Source: Ligustrum vulgare (taxonomy: Eukaryota; Streptophyta; Magnoliopsida; Lamiales; Oleaceae). From it: DNA of 64,000 nucleotides. Where the stretch lies: contig OY743168.1 of the NCBI GenBank assembly GCA_963555705.1, positions 97,318,925 through 97,382,924 on the forward strand, in the 5' to 3' direction. The notes below the pieces were generated by a model, which had not been told where the DNA came from, did no database searches, and saw only the letters and a list, made by a program, of their open reading frames with translations. The position numbers were made by a program, and so were the translations under genes. Below, in pieces: positions 35,201 to 46,046 of this stretch (the first letter of the stretch is position 1; each line of letters begins with the position of its first letter).

Positions 35201-35239
35201 GAACTTTCCGGCGTTTCTTCCGCGCTTCGAATCTCATCA
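32229..35239 (+). mobile_element. Small non-autonomous Gypsy-type LTR retrotransposon
   Basis: LTRs are 32229-32953 and 34513-35239 (725 and 727 bp, starting TGATGTGTTCCGG and ending TCTCATCA). The PBS TGGTATCAGAGCTGG begins at 32956. A polypurine tract AAGAAGGAGGG lies just before the 3' LTR. Target duplication GGTTC is at 32224-32228 and 35240-35244. The internal region is only about 1.56 kb. It keeps a Gypsy protease segment followed by an acidic coding stretch and has no RT, RNase H or integrase, so it needs another element to move. The solo LTR at 1425-2250 belongs to the same family. Confidence 0.9.
33478..34512 (+). pseudogene. Gypsy protease remnant fused to an acidic stretch
   Basis: The first part (about 33478-33600) carries FAIDGKCFTNFVSSTVIEKL, the aspartic-protease-like region of Ty3-gypsy polyproteins. 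A frameshift near 33605 leads to the open frame 33621-34619, which has WCDVVPLKSYHILLEKPW. The usual form is CDVVPM..HILLGRPW, so Gly-Arg is changed to Glu-Lys. Next is a Glu/Asp/Val-rich stretch of about 120 residues with repeated ELG and EVE motifs, then a tail that reads into the 3' LTR. Reverse transcriptase is absent. Confidence 0.75.
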
Positions 35240-35360
35240 GGTTCTTTACCTTTTTTCAACGTTTTTGTGGTTCTTCACTCTTTTCCAAGAGGTTATCCGA
35301 ATTTTTTCAAGGTTTTGTGTCGCTTTTTACCACGTGATCTCGTGGTTAGAAGTGTGGTTT

Positions 35361-36072
35361 CCCACAGACGGCGCCAAAATGTTGGCCACAAAATCCGGCT
35401 TGACCTTGGATTAACACGTCTCAGTTCCTCCCTCTTGAACACGCGGATCTCCTGCGCACTGTGACAAACAATCAGTTTACAAAGGGGGCCGAGGTGGCTC
35501 CCGTTTGCACTCCGATGCCAAAGTCAGTGCTCATTTCAAGCAAATACAAATTGAGTGTGGGAAATATAAATGTGTAAAAGAGAGAAAGGGGAGTGAGAGT
35601 AAAAATATTCAGTTAAGAGAGTGAAAATGCTATCCTTTCTTTGGACGCAAGTGTGCTCTATTTATAGAATGAGTAATTCTCTTATATTGTAACACGTGTT
35701 ATGCTTTACACATGACAATATCCTAACTATTCATGAGGTAAATCATTTCTTTGGCTATAATCATTACTATATGCCATAAGGATAAAGCAACCATCAAATC
35801 CCTTTAAAGATGTTGTCACATCAAGCTATCTTGTCACCTTTCGAGGATACTCACTTCGGCTTAGGATTACCTCGGTATAAGGGTACCTCGACATAGCATC
35901 ACCCCGACATAGGGGTGTCTCGGCATAGGGGTACCTAGGCATGTAAGAGTCCAGCAAGTTTGATATCCATAGTTTGGCCCGTGGGTCATGATTAGGTGAA
36001 TGTATGTTTTGTAGATCACCCGGTGAGCCCATATGGATGACGTGTCATATAAAATTAGTCATGGTCGTAACA
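35361..36072 (-). mobile_element. 5' LTR (35380-36072) and PBS of a minus-strand Gypsy element
   Basis: On the minus strand the LTR starts TGTTACGACCATGAC and ends GGCCAACA. It is followed by TTTTGGCGCCGTCTGTGGG, the primer site typical of Tat/Athila-like Gypsy elements (35361-35379). Leftward internal sequence is replaced by tandem repeats and nested elements. The integrase fragment at 29401-29760 has the matching orientation. A 3' LTR copy was not found. Confidence 0.75.
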
Positions 36073-36902
36073 ATATGTATCATTTTAGGACTTAAATTAG
36101 ATAAATTAAAAAGATTGGATGTTGAAAAAAGTAAAAAGTATAAGTAAAACTTTTACATTTTGTATTTAAGACGATTTTACGAATGATATGTTTAGAGTTT
36201 TCTCTCAATTCTTAATTTATATTAAACTTTTCGTTGAGATCTTGAATTTGACACTCATATTGCATATTTTTTTACTTTAAAATAATGCAATAATTATAAA
36301 AAAAAAAAAGTAATCTATAATTTGATTTTTTTATTGATAATTTTTTTACACAAATCCATAAATAATTTACTACATGTATTAATTAAACTTTCCTAATTTA
36401 TGTATTAAAATGAATTGATAAAAATAAAAGATTTCTTAAAATGACATATGAAAATGAGCGGAAAACTGTGCGTAAAATAGTAACTATTATCCTATTATTA
36501 TATATGTATAGATAAAAGATTAATAGTATTATACAATACATTAAAATATCTTCATCAATGTGTTCGGCTATTTTGTTTATTTTTTATTATAATCATTCCA
36601 ATTTTCAATACAATTTTTTAATCACACGTTTTTTCTCTCTCCAATTTTTAACCATTTATTTACCTCAAGATTTGAAAAAGTAAACGATGTGATTTTTTGT
36701 TTTCAATTATGAGCATTTTAGTCTATTTAATTATTTTTAGTGGAAAATTTGTAAAATTGTTAGAATCTTTTTTTAAACCATACTCTAAAATATAGAACTC
36801 AAATCAAATTTTGAAAACACAGTGTATAAAGGGTAAATACACCTGCACTGAAAGTATATTTTTTAAAATTTATTTTCTAAAGATGGATGTCTTAATAAAA
36901 TT
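36073..36902. other. Intergenic, AT-rich, no gene
   Basis: Apart from a decayed copy of the TTTTTAACCATT MITE family near 36590-36700 (ATCACACGTTTTTTCTCTCTCCAATTTTTAACC), I see nothing to annotate. Confidence 0.45.
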
Positions 36903-37300
36903 TGGGTTAATAGCACAAAACGTCCCAACGTTTGACATGTATTGTGCAAAACGTCCCAACGTTTTGATTTTTGACGCTAAATATCCCAACCTTTACAATT
37001 TTTGGTAGAAGACATCCTTTCTGTCAATTTTAACCCCATTTCACCGTTAACTTGAAATTGAACAGTAAATGTCAAGGGCATTTTCGTCCCAAAAAAAAGC
37101 AACCCATTCATACTTGGGTAATTGGCACAAAACGTTCCTACGTTTGACACTTATTGTGGAAAAACGTCCCTACGTTTATTTTTTTTGGCGAATAACGTCC
37201 ATACGTTTATTTTTTTGGCGAATAACGTCCATACCTTTAAATTTTCTTGTTCATTAGTCCCCAAATTTTACTTTTTTTTTTCAATTTAGTCATTCCGTAT
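36903..37300 (+). repeat. Left arm of the long terminal inverted repeat
   Basis: Pairs with 42103-42497. The inner boundary is at TCATTCCGTAT; beyond it the flanks no longer match. Confidence 0.85.
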
Positions 37301-37699
37301 TTCACTATTATATATAAATTGCACTTCTAATTTCACTATTCATAACGCACAAATACACTTTACATGTTTTCACCGAGACAAAAAAGTAAAAACGTGTTTC
37401 ACTACCATCCACTTATTTCACTTACTCTAGAATCTTGTGTCATTTCCACTCCAGTTTTTTCTCTCTTCGTTTCCGTTCCTTTACTTTCCTCTGGTCTCAA
37501 AATTTCCTCCAGAGTCGTCTCCAGACTCGCACTTTCCACGCCTGCCCCGACATGTCCTCTTTGCCAGGTTTCGTTGTTGTGGATCTCTAATTTTTTGAAA
37601 AATTTGTAAGTTTTTTTTATATTTTGGGTGTTATTTTGTGAATCAATGTCAGATATCTGAAATATTGCTTCTGCTATGGTTTTGGCATTCTTGACCTTT

Positions 37700-38095
37700 T
37701 GTAGGATTTGAAGTTTTCAATCGTCTGATATATGAGATCAAGGTAGAAATTGCTCAAAATGATGAATGAAATAAGGTATTTATGTACTAAATGTCGATTT
37801 TATCTCCATGCCCATAACTATAAGACATTTCTGACCCATTTTTTTTTTTTGGGAAGGGTTCGAATTTTTCATCGTCACATTGGACCAAGAAAGATTGATC
37901 GAAATGATGATTGAAAAAGGGTATCTTTCTCTCCACATTGAATTTTTTTGTCGCTGATCATCACAAAGGTTTTGATCCTCTTTTTTTTTTTGGATAGGAT
38001 TTGACATTTTCATCACTGATATATTGGAGCGAGAAAGAGATTGCCCGAAATAATGATCCAAACAAGGTATTTTGGTACTAAATGTTGATTTGTTT
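37700..38095 (+). repeat. Three diverged exon-like repeats
   Basis: Three units of about 75-85 bp start near 37704, 37855 and 37997. They share GATTTGAAG/GGTTCGAAT/GATTTGACA openings and GAAATGATGATTGAAAAAGGGTAT-like endings. Each follows a T-rich tract ending in AG and is followed by GTAT, which mimics splice sites. The middle one has an open frame (FEFFIVTLDQERLIEMMIEK); the other two contain stops. No family is recognised. Confidence 0.5.
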
Positions 38096-39235
38096 ACTTT
38101 GAGAATTATGGATTTTTATACTTCTTGGATTAGAACACGACAGATATTTGAGATGAGTAGCTGATTTTTTTTATAAAGTTTATGCAATTATTTTGCCAAA
38201 GTATAGCCTTTTTATAAAACTTTCATGTAAAATCTGAACTTGTTTTATATGTTTTTTCCCTTCTCCCCATGTCTCTGTGTATACTTTGTTCAGGGTAATC
38301 TCTATAGCATCAAAATTTGCCAAAAGCAATAAGATTGATTGGTGAAAGAGGAATTTCTGGATTCTAACGAAGATGGATGGATCAATGGCATTTAATACCT
38401 AAGATGTGTATATATTTCTCTGCTATACTTCTTCTTGTTACTTGATCCTTGTACTGCAAAATTTGAATGCATTTAAAAACTTAGCATTGATTGGCACCTC
38501 TGCCTTTTGGTTTTTGTTTACAATTAAGTCTACATCACAATATGTTTGATGATAGATTGACGAGACTCAAGTTGAAAATATTATTCACTGGTGGGTTTGT
38601 GCTATTGTTTGTCATCTTTTTGATCTTCAACACTTCTCGTTCTGTTTATCCTGTGTACCTGTTGTTTCTCATATCAAAATAAGTTTAGTTGCTCAATGTT
38701 TTATCATTACTTTATATATGGGGCACTCATTTTGTGAATTTATCATATTCATTTTTATTCACATATGCTTCTTGTAATTCTCATAATAATATGTAATGAC
38801 TAAAAAACTATGTCGTGAAGTTCTTTTATGTGGTTGTATGTAATCTCACCATACTTGGCAGTTTGATATGGGAGTGGTGCATTTGATAGATGCAATCACG
38901 AGTAGAGCATCTTTCTATGATAGCAACCTCAGGGCTTTGTGTTAAAATTTTGTATTATTGAATGTTGTATCCAATTGAAGCAATAAGCTCAATAAGATGT
39001 GCATTCCTTTTTTGCATTACAAGATATGAGCGCTGAGATGGTTAATAACAATCCGTAGTTGTCTATATTCGAATCCTCCCTTTTTGAACTCCTGTTCTGT
39101 TTTATATTCAGGGGGAAATATTTACATATATCAGAGAAATTCATAGTTGAAAAAAAAAAAAAAAAAAAGAAGTAAAGCATAGTTGAAACTTAAGAGAGGT
39201 GAAAAATTATTTTCCTTCTATATTTATTAACCCAA

Positions 39236-41692
39236 TCCCTACATACATAAAAGAGCCACTTCCTGATAGCATTGATCTTATTTTCATCCGTGCCAAATGA
39301 CATTGTCTTTCCCTTTTTTCTTTTCGTTTTTTCCCTCCAATTTCGAATTTGATGCATCTCTTAATAAATCTACTAAAATAGAGGAATTTTCTTGCAATTG
39401 TAAGGGTTTCTCTTCATCTGTCCACCTCATCATCTGATCCATCCGAATCTTCATCAGCATCCTGCAGTTTGTCAGAGACGTATTGTCACTACGTCGTCGT
39501 TTCTTTGTCGTGTGTTTTGACCACCAAGTTTTGGAGCAGCAGGTTTAGAACTTCTACCTCGCCAGGATAAGGCCATTTGGACGATTATTATGTACAGCTG
39601 CAGAAATTGAAAGCAACCCATAATTTTTGGTTTCAATTTTCTTCGAGGATTTTGAAAAACTTCTAAATGATTTGGCTTCTTCTCTATCAATTTCAATTTC
39701 TCAATTTTGGATTTTTATTTTGCGTTTCAGTTTTAATAATTGATTTTTTTCTCCCTTTTTTGGTTTCAATATTTAACATTAACAGATTGTCGATTTTGAG
39801 GTAGATGTCTTTGTCCACCAATTCAAGGATAGCTGATCCAGGTAACAATTTTTTATTCTACATACATAGTGGAAGAATAAGTTATTTCTTTGGTAATCTT
39901 TACTTGATATATTTCACCGTTTCATTAACTAAATTCTAGAATTTTGACACTTTGTGGTTTAATTTACCGATTTTAAGTTATTTCCATATGAATTAATGTC
40001 AAGTAGCCAATAAGATAAGCTATTGTTTTATTAAGAGGAAGTACATTAATATCTGTGTGAGGTTTTTAATTTGCAGTGAATGATCAGGTCATTTTTTCCC
40101 ATACTTTTATGTTAGTGCGATTTGGAGTACATGTTTTTTAAGGTCAAGAATTTGCTAGGGACTTTGTTTAGCTTCCAAGTTAAATTAATAAAAAAAAGAT
40201 TTGAATTTTATGGTCATTTAGTAATAGAAACTTCATTACTTAATTGAGAATTTTTTTTTTGTCCTTCTAAGCCAACTTTAGTTTAATTTCATTCTGTTAA
40301 CTTCTCTTTCTATTGAGATGTTTTCTTTTATCTAAATTTTAGTGTTATCGAATTAATAACGCTTTTAGGTTTTATAAAATTATAAGATATAAGATTCATT
40401 ATGTCTATGAGTTAAGAAAGATATTGAACTTTTTTGCTCAACCAAAATAATTTCTAATGTAAAATTTATAATGGGGTTATAAAAAACAGAATCTTGTGAA
40501 ATTTTAAAAAGGAGACACTATAATTAAATATTTCCTTGGAGTGCTTTTTCCTAATTTTTTGGATAATTTATAAAATAAACATTCAGGAATGGAGGACAAG
40601 ATGTCATTGTTGGAGCCGATATCGCTGGTTCTGTATTGGCTTACTCTCTGACCAACATATGACGAAGAAATCTATTTTATGAAATCTGTATCACTTTACA
40701 TAACTTGACCGACGTCCTTTTTTTTTTTTTTTTTGCCACTTGTTTTTTCATATCCATGTTCTTATTGGAGTGCTATATTTTTTATATCCAATCATAGGAT
40801 GGATTCCGATTGCATGTGATTGAGAGGGACTTAACCCAACCTGATAGAATTGTTGGCGAGTTGCTACAACCAAGGATACCTGAATTTAGTTGAGTTAGGA
40901 ATGGAGGGTAAGTCCGAAAGTTTGATGCATTAACCTAAACTTCAGTTAGACGGGGATTTTAACTTGCAAGTGAATATATATTGCGATAGGTTGTGTAATT
41001 GGGATTGATTCTTAGCAAGTCTATGGTTTTACTACTTCACTTGCAGGTTTCTCTTAGATATGTTGTAAGGGTCAAATGTGGTAAAAAGCAGTAATCAAAA
41101 GAGCCACCCATGGTGGTTGGGGTATTCATTCTAACAGAGTGTGTGTCGTTTTGGAGATATAAGAACTCGCTTTTTAAAAGGTAACATTTCTTGACTTTTA
41201 AGCTAAGAAAAGAAACTTATAGGTTTTCTCCCAGCACTATTTTAATTAATTGAAAGAAGTTGTTCCACCTATTCTCTTATTTGAAAATAGGATCATATAG
41301 ATTATAACTCTCAGTCTAAGTACATTTAGTTTGTTTTCTCCATCGTTCATGACTTCCCAAGTTTTCATACAATGTTTGTCATGTTATGTCATGTTTTACT
41401 ATTGCATTTCACAATATAACTATGAAAAGACTTTAATTCAAGATGAGATAATTGCTTTTCAAAAGACATCCTGCTAAAAAGTTGATTAATTTTACACAAA
41501 TTTATAAAACAATACTTTCAAGTACATTTTTTCATCGACTTATATCAATTTTTTCGACGTCATTTTTTATTATATAATAATTTTTTTTATACCCCAATAT
41601 ATATGTCCAAATAACAGTTTTTTAACTTTCAATCTCACGCGAATCAACACAAATATGAAACGTTACGTGCAACGCACGTGTTTGTTTACTAG
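39236..41692 (+). mobile_element. Helitron carrying squalene epoxidase fragments
   Basis: The 3' end is ACGTGCAACGCACGT, a perfect short hairpin, then GTTTGTTTA and CTAG, followed by T, an ideal Helitron terminus. The proposed 5' end is TCCCTACATACATAAAAG, preceded by A at 39235. The 3' hairpin is nearly the same as that of the Helitron ending at 22396. It has no RepHel gene. It carries parts of a squalene epoxidase gene with an intron, and a minus-strand acidic C-terminus-like segment at 39406-39475 (LQDADEDSDGSDDEV). The 3' end is firm; the 5' end is inferred. Confidence 0.68.
40587..40907 (+). pseudogene. Squalene epoxidase (squalene monooxygenase) gene fragment
   Basis: The first exon piece, about 40587-40660, encodes GGQDVIVGADIAGSVLAYSL, the FAD-binding GxGxxG region with decayed glycines. 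A 135 bp intron ending in TAG separates it from 40798-40907, which encodes [20 protein letters not shown] and then ELLQP. Plant squalene epoxidases have [25 protein letters not shown] at this point. Just after ELLQP two bases appear to be lost, and the YLNLVELGMEG-like continuation is in another frame, followed by GTAAGT. A possible upstream exon is at 39805-39843. The enzyme makes 2,3-oxidosqualene for sterols and triterpenes; this fragment cannot. Confidence 0.82.
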
Positions 41693-42102
41693 TTATTTAA
41701 AGGTAATTGTCTTCAAACGTGTAAAACTTTTGATCTACAACTCCGAATTGCACTCCGTTTTTTTCGTTGAACTCCAAATTCAACCATTTTTCTTATGATG
41801 TATCATGTGCTCATTTATTAAACATTTCGTTTTGACTTTATTTAACCAAATATTTTACCTTAAAAAGATTACATCATAAATTTTATTGAAACAGTGAAAT
41901 ATTTCAATAAAAAGATTACATCATAAATTTTTAAGGTAAAATATTTGGTTAAATAAAGTTAAAACGAAATGTTTAATAAATGAGCACATGATACATCATA
42001 AGAAAGATGGTTGAATTTGGAGTTCAACGCAAAAAACGGAGTGCAATTCGGAGTTGTAGATCAAAAGTTATACACGTTTGAAGACAATTACCTTTAAATA
42101 AA
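41693..42102. repeat. Large palindrome next to the right inverted repeat
   Basis: About 170-180 bp arms are reverse complements. The left arm opens TTATTTAAAGGTAATTG and the right arm closes CAATTACCTTTAAATAA. The centre has the direct repeat AGATTACATCATAAATTT around a small hairpin near 41890. The left arm begins exactly at the Helitron insertion point and the right arm touches the long inverted repeat. Confidence 0.85.
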
Positions 42103-42497
42103 ATACGGAATGACTAAATTGAAAGAAAAGTAAAATTTGGGGACTAATGAACAAGAAAATTTAAAGGTATGGACGTTATTCGCAAAAAAAAAAAACGTAG
42201 GGACGTTATTCGTCAAAAAAATAAACGTAGGGACGTTTTTTCACAATAAGTGTCAAACGTAGGGACGTTTTGTGCCAATTACCCAACTATGAATGGGCTG
42301 CTTTTTTTTTGGACGAAAATGCCCTTGACATTTATTGTTCAATTTGAAGTTAACGGTGAAATGGGGTTAAAATTGACAGAAATGATGTCTTCTACCAAAA
42401 ATTGTAAAGGTTGGGATGTTTAGCGTCAAAAATCAAAACGTTGGGACGTTTTGCACAATACATGTCAAACGTTGGGACGTTTTGTGCTATTAACCCA
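42103..42497 (-). repeat. Right arm of the long terminal inverted repeat
   Basis: Reverse complement of 36903-37300. Outer end ATTAACCCA, followed by TTAATTATTATAG. Confidence 0.85.
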
Positions 42498-43345
42498 TTA
42501 ATTATTATAGTCCAAGCACTAGCTCTAATACCACATGTAAATTAGAATCTTTATATTAAACATATAAAGATAAACATGATTCTATTCAGGATCTTGACCA
42601 TAAAAATTAATTACTGTAAATCATAAAATGTACCAGAATCCATAACAATAATGTTGAAAAGTTATGAGTTCCTATCACAACTTTAATTGAATCTCGAAGA
42701 AAATATTGATATGAAATTCGTCTCCTTTCTCTCAACCTAAGCTTTTAATTGTGTTTCATAAGATTGAACTCTGATATTGAAATTTGAGTGAAGTATATAT
42801 AGGTAGAAAGTGGGGCCGGATTTTCTATAAACTTTTAATCTCAATCGTCCATCAAAGTTGAAGTATCAATAGAAAATACTTCTAATTAAATCAGGTTTCG
42901 ATCAATTCAGCAGTTTACATATTTAAACCAAGACATGTAATATGGGCCACATAATAAGAAGATATTAATTTCTAACCGTTTATCTCTCTTCGTGTTTACG
43001 TAATTTAAACAAATGAAATATCCACCTATGTCTTTTCAACATGCTAATAGGCTTATTAAAAAAATAATAATAAATAAAAGAAAGGAAGGAAGGGAAAACA
43101 ATCTTGAGTCAAAATTACACTTCCAAATACACTAAGTCCCCAAGATTTATATCTCAATTTGAGATTTGAAGGTTGAATAACACAATTGATCGTGAGATAT
43201 AAGTGCTTTATTAAAGAGGAGATTGTGTGTCAAAGAACATTTGCTAAGATTCTTTTCTTTATCCATTGTATTGAATTTGGATATGTTTCTAATCCTTTTA
43301 TGGCAATTCAATTGCTTGATTTAAGGACAATATTGAGATCGAGAG
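42498..43345. other. Intergenic, no gene seen
   Basis: AT-rich sequence without recognisable coding or repeat structure. Phrases such as AGCTCTAATACCACATGTAAATTAG near 42525 hint at a decayed LTR element, but borders could not be drawn. Confidence 0.35.
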
Positions 43346-43898
43346 TGTAATGACTCGGGTTGACTTATAGATCGACTACTGTCTCACTGTATCAACATGG
43401 AGTTCTTTTAACATGTTTTGTTCTCACTTGTATGCTTCCTAAGAAAACTTCTCAGGGGGTCACCTATAATAAAATTGCTCCAAACCAAACACTTTTAACT
43501 GTGAAGTTTTCAACGATGGATTTTCGAAAAAGAAGGTATACCTTATTGGTATGAGTAGTATCCATCAAATCTTTTAAGTTTTCCTGGTCCGGGTATTATA
43601 ATCACCCCTCATGAGATTCGCGGAGTCCTCGTCGTGCTTAGACCATCTGATGATCTATTTTCAGGCATTGGAATTCTATAGGTGGCTCCTACGGGTTCAA
43701 GAGGTGCCATATGGCGTAGCACTTTGTCATGCATAGTACTTGTTCTCGATTTTCGGTTGGTAATCGAATTTGATACCATTTGTAACGACATGAATTTCCT
43801 TATAGATCGACAACTGTCCCCACTGTATCAACATGAATCTTTTCAGCATATTTTGTCCTCACTCGCATGCACCCTGAGAAAATTTTTGAAGGGGTCGT
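43346..43898 (-). mobile_element. Cassandra-type TRIM with 5S rRNA-like LTR
   Basis: The left LTR, 43346-43600 (255 bp), starts TGTAATGACTCGGG and ends CCGGGTATTATA. Next to it, on the minus strand, lies a polypurine tract (GAGGGGTGAT). The short internal region ends at a PBS-like TGGTATCA (43771-43778, minus strand). A second LTR starts TGTAACGACATG at 43781 and is cut off near 43898. The minus strand of 43448-43519 contains ACAGTTAAAAGTG, GAGCAATT and AGGTGACCCCCTGAGAAG, matching the 3' half of plant 5S rRNA (AGTTAAGCGTGCT ... GGGTGACCTCCTGGGAAG). A 5S-like Pol III region inside a short LTR defines Cassandra. Confidence 0.78.
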
Positions 43899-45202
43899 TG
43901 AAAAGTGATTTGAGAAAATGTGTGTGGTTAAAAGTGGTATTTATAAATTTTTTTATAAACAGATTACCAAACGTAGGCAAATGATATAAGTGTTATAAGA
44001 GACTAGAGATCATTATAGACTATGCAATTTTGATAGAATTCCTACAATTTAGCCTCTATTTGATAAAATATTTTTGTTTATAACCAAATAATGTAATGTT
44101 TTCGAGATAAAATATATGTTAAAAAGTAATTTGAAAAAATGTGTTGTTTAAAAAGTTGTTTATAAACAAGTTATCAAAATGAGGCTTAATGTTTTTACAT
44201 GTATATATGAATTTACATAAAAATATAGTAAATTCGTGGATGTAAAATTTATAGTTTTGCTCAAGAGATATCACCTGTTAAAATTGATTAATTAGATTAA
44301 TGTAATTATATTGACACCACTAATTTTGTTAATCATACCACATTATATATACACATTTATTTAAACATGAATTTTATAATTACGACACATTCATTTTACA
44401 ACTGTCACCTTTACTAAATAAAATAAAAATAAAATATGGTACACCACAAGAGACTTCTTCCATCTTTATTTTCATCTTCACACATTCTACCCCCAACCCC
44501 CAATTAGATATTGAAGACTTCTTCTAACTTTATAATTATGCTATATTCATTTTTTGTTGTTCACTGTCTCATAATTAACTCACCTCTCACGAATAACGAG
44601 TTTCTTGCTAAGTCAAATGCTACAATCAAATTCTATTGGGCTCCTTTGGTGATGACATGGAAAGTGCAAGATTGTACCATCATATAATTGACGCAATTGA
44701 AAAGCACTAGGTACTGGAGAGATGCAATATACTCGCATTTGAATTACGAATTGTCTGAATTCACTTATTGGATTGGATTGGATTGGTTAGGTTAATTTAT
44801 ATAGTTAGTATAAATTAGTTATATTAAGTATCTTAATTTGTTTATAGTTTATCACAATAATTTAGATTGAAACTAAATTAAGCGCTTGTTTGGTATCCTT
44901 TAAAATTTTCATATTTTTCTATAGTAGTCAATATCAATTATCTAATAAAAGTCAAACGCACAATATTTGACTTTTCAACCAAATTTCAATCATCAATTCT
45001 CTTAAAAATTACTATTTATTTAAAAAAACTCTTTTTAAATAATGTCAAAGACACACTAAGATAAAATTAATAGTAAATATTCAGTCTTAATATAAATGAT
45101 ATTCAAATTTAAAAATTCATTTTATTATTTGCACAATTCGTACATTTACGAAATCAATCAATTAGACACATAGAACATCATGTTATTACCATTACCATTT
45201 TC
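43899..45202. other. Intergenic with MITE pieces, no gene
   Basis: Bases 43899-44175 contain GTTGAAAAGTGATTTGAGAAAATGTGTGTGG and its partner TAAAAAGTAATTTGAAAAAATGTG, a copy or two of the dispersed TTTTTAACCACA MITE. Bases 44880-45060 match the short MITE at 27035-27215. The remainder is AT-rich and featureless. Confidence 0.45.
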
Positions 45203-46009
45203 TGTTGGGCTTAAAATAGTTCCAGCCCATTTTAATTGTGAATTGAAAGGTGGAGGACTTTAGTGCAATTTCTAAAAGGTTAACCTACCTAACCTAATTA
45301 AATACACAATAATCAAGAGAGGCACATGGGTGTTTTTCTTTTTTGCTGGAGAGAATTAAAAACAGAGGCAGCGTATTCATTTTACGCAGTCAGAGGCTGG
45401 GGCTGGTTCTTCATCTTCACGCGTACAGCAGCTGGGAAGAAAGAGAAGAAATTCTTTGACCATTTTCTCTACACATATTTACACAACAACAATGGAATAA
45501 AAGGTGCTATTTTCTTGTTATATTTTGGAGAAGAAAGTGTTGATTATTGTGTATTCTTCTTCTTCAAGATTTGGGTTTCTCTAAGTATTATCTTAGAATG
45601 GTTTAGGTGCCATTTAATCTCCATTATTGTTGTTGTTGTTGGGGTTCCATCTATTGTATTAGATGATGTATGTTTTGGGTGCCAAGATTAATTCTTGAAG
45701 GCGTGTATTGGTTACTTCTAGATTTAGGGCAAAAATCTAGGAAAGAAATATTGTATTCCTATTATTTGGTAATAGTGGAATTGTCGGTTTGCCCCGTCGA
45801 TTTTCCCTTCTCATTGGAGGGTTTTACGACGTTAAATAATTATTGGTGTTATCGCTTTGGTATTTATAATTTCGATATTCTATTGTTTGGATTGGCTTGA
45901 TTGAGTTGTTGATTTCCTATTTTAATCACACGGAGTTTGAGGGGAAATATTTGGCGTTTGCTACTTGTGTTGGCAATTCCGTTTGTGGTCCGAATTTTTT
46001 TCCCCAACA
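45203..46009 (+). repeat. 5' LTR of the young Copia element
   Basis: 807 bp. Differences from the 3' LTR are seen near 45459 (A/G), 45504 (G/T), 45905 (A/T) and 45953 (G/A). Open frames of 121 and 76 codons in it are duplicated in the 3' LTR and are not genes. Confidence 0.95.
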
Positions 46010-46046
46010 GTGGTATCAGAGCTTGTGTTAGATTGTGTGGATTAAA

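Larger units (their letters stand above)
36903..42497. mobile_element. Element bounded by long (about 395 bp) terminal inverted repeats
   Basis: The left arm 36903-37300 and right arm 42103-42497 are reverse complements with scattered mismatches. Both start TGGGTTAATAGCACAAAACG read inward. Each arm itself holds two related sub-repeats (AAAACGTCCCAACGTTTGACA and AAAACGTNCCTACGTTTGACA). Long inverted repeats of this kind suggest a Mutator-like element, but I found no convincing 9 bp target duplication and no transposase. The interior holds exon-like repeats (37700-38090) and a Helitron (39236-41692). Confidence 0.7.

Noticed and set aside
40587..40907. Functional squalene epoxidase gene
   Set aside because: Only a small N-terminal part is present, with lost glycines and a frameshift.
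43440..43520. 5S rRNA gene
   Set aside because: Only the 3' half is similar, it is diverged, and it lies within an LTR with polypurine tract and PBS; a Cassandra TRIM explains it.
45326..45691. 121-codon frame in the Copia LTR, also at 54320-54685
   Set aside because: LTR sequence duplicated by definition; not a gene.
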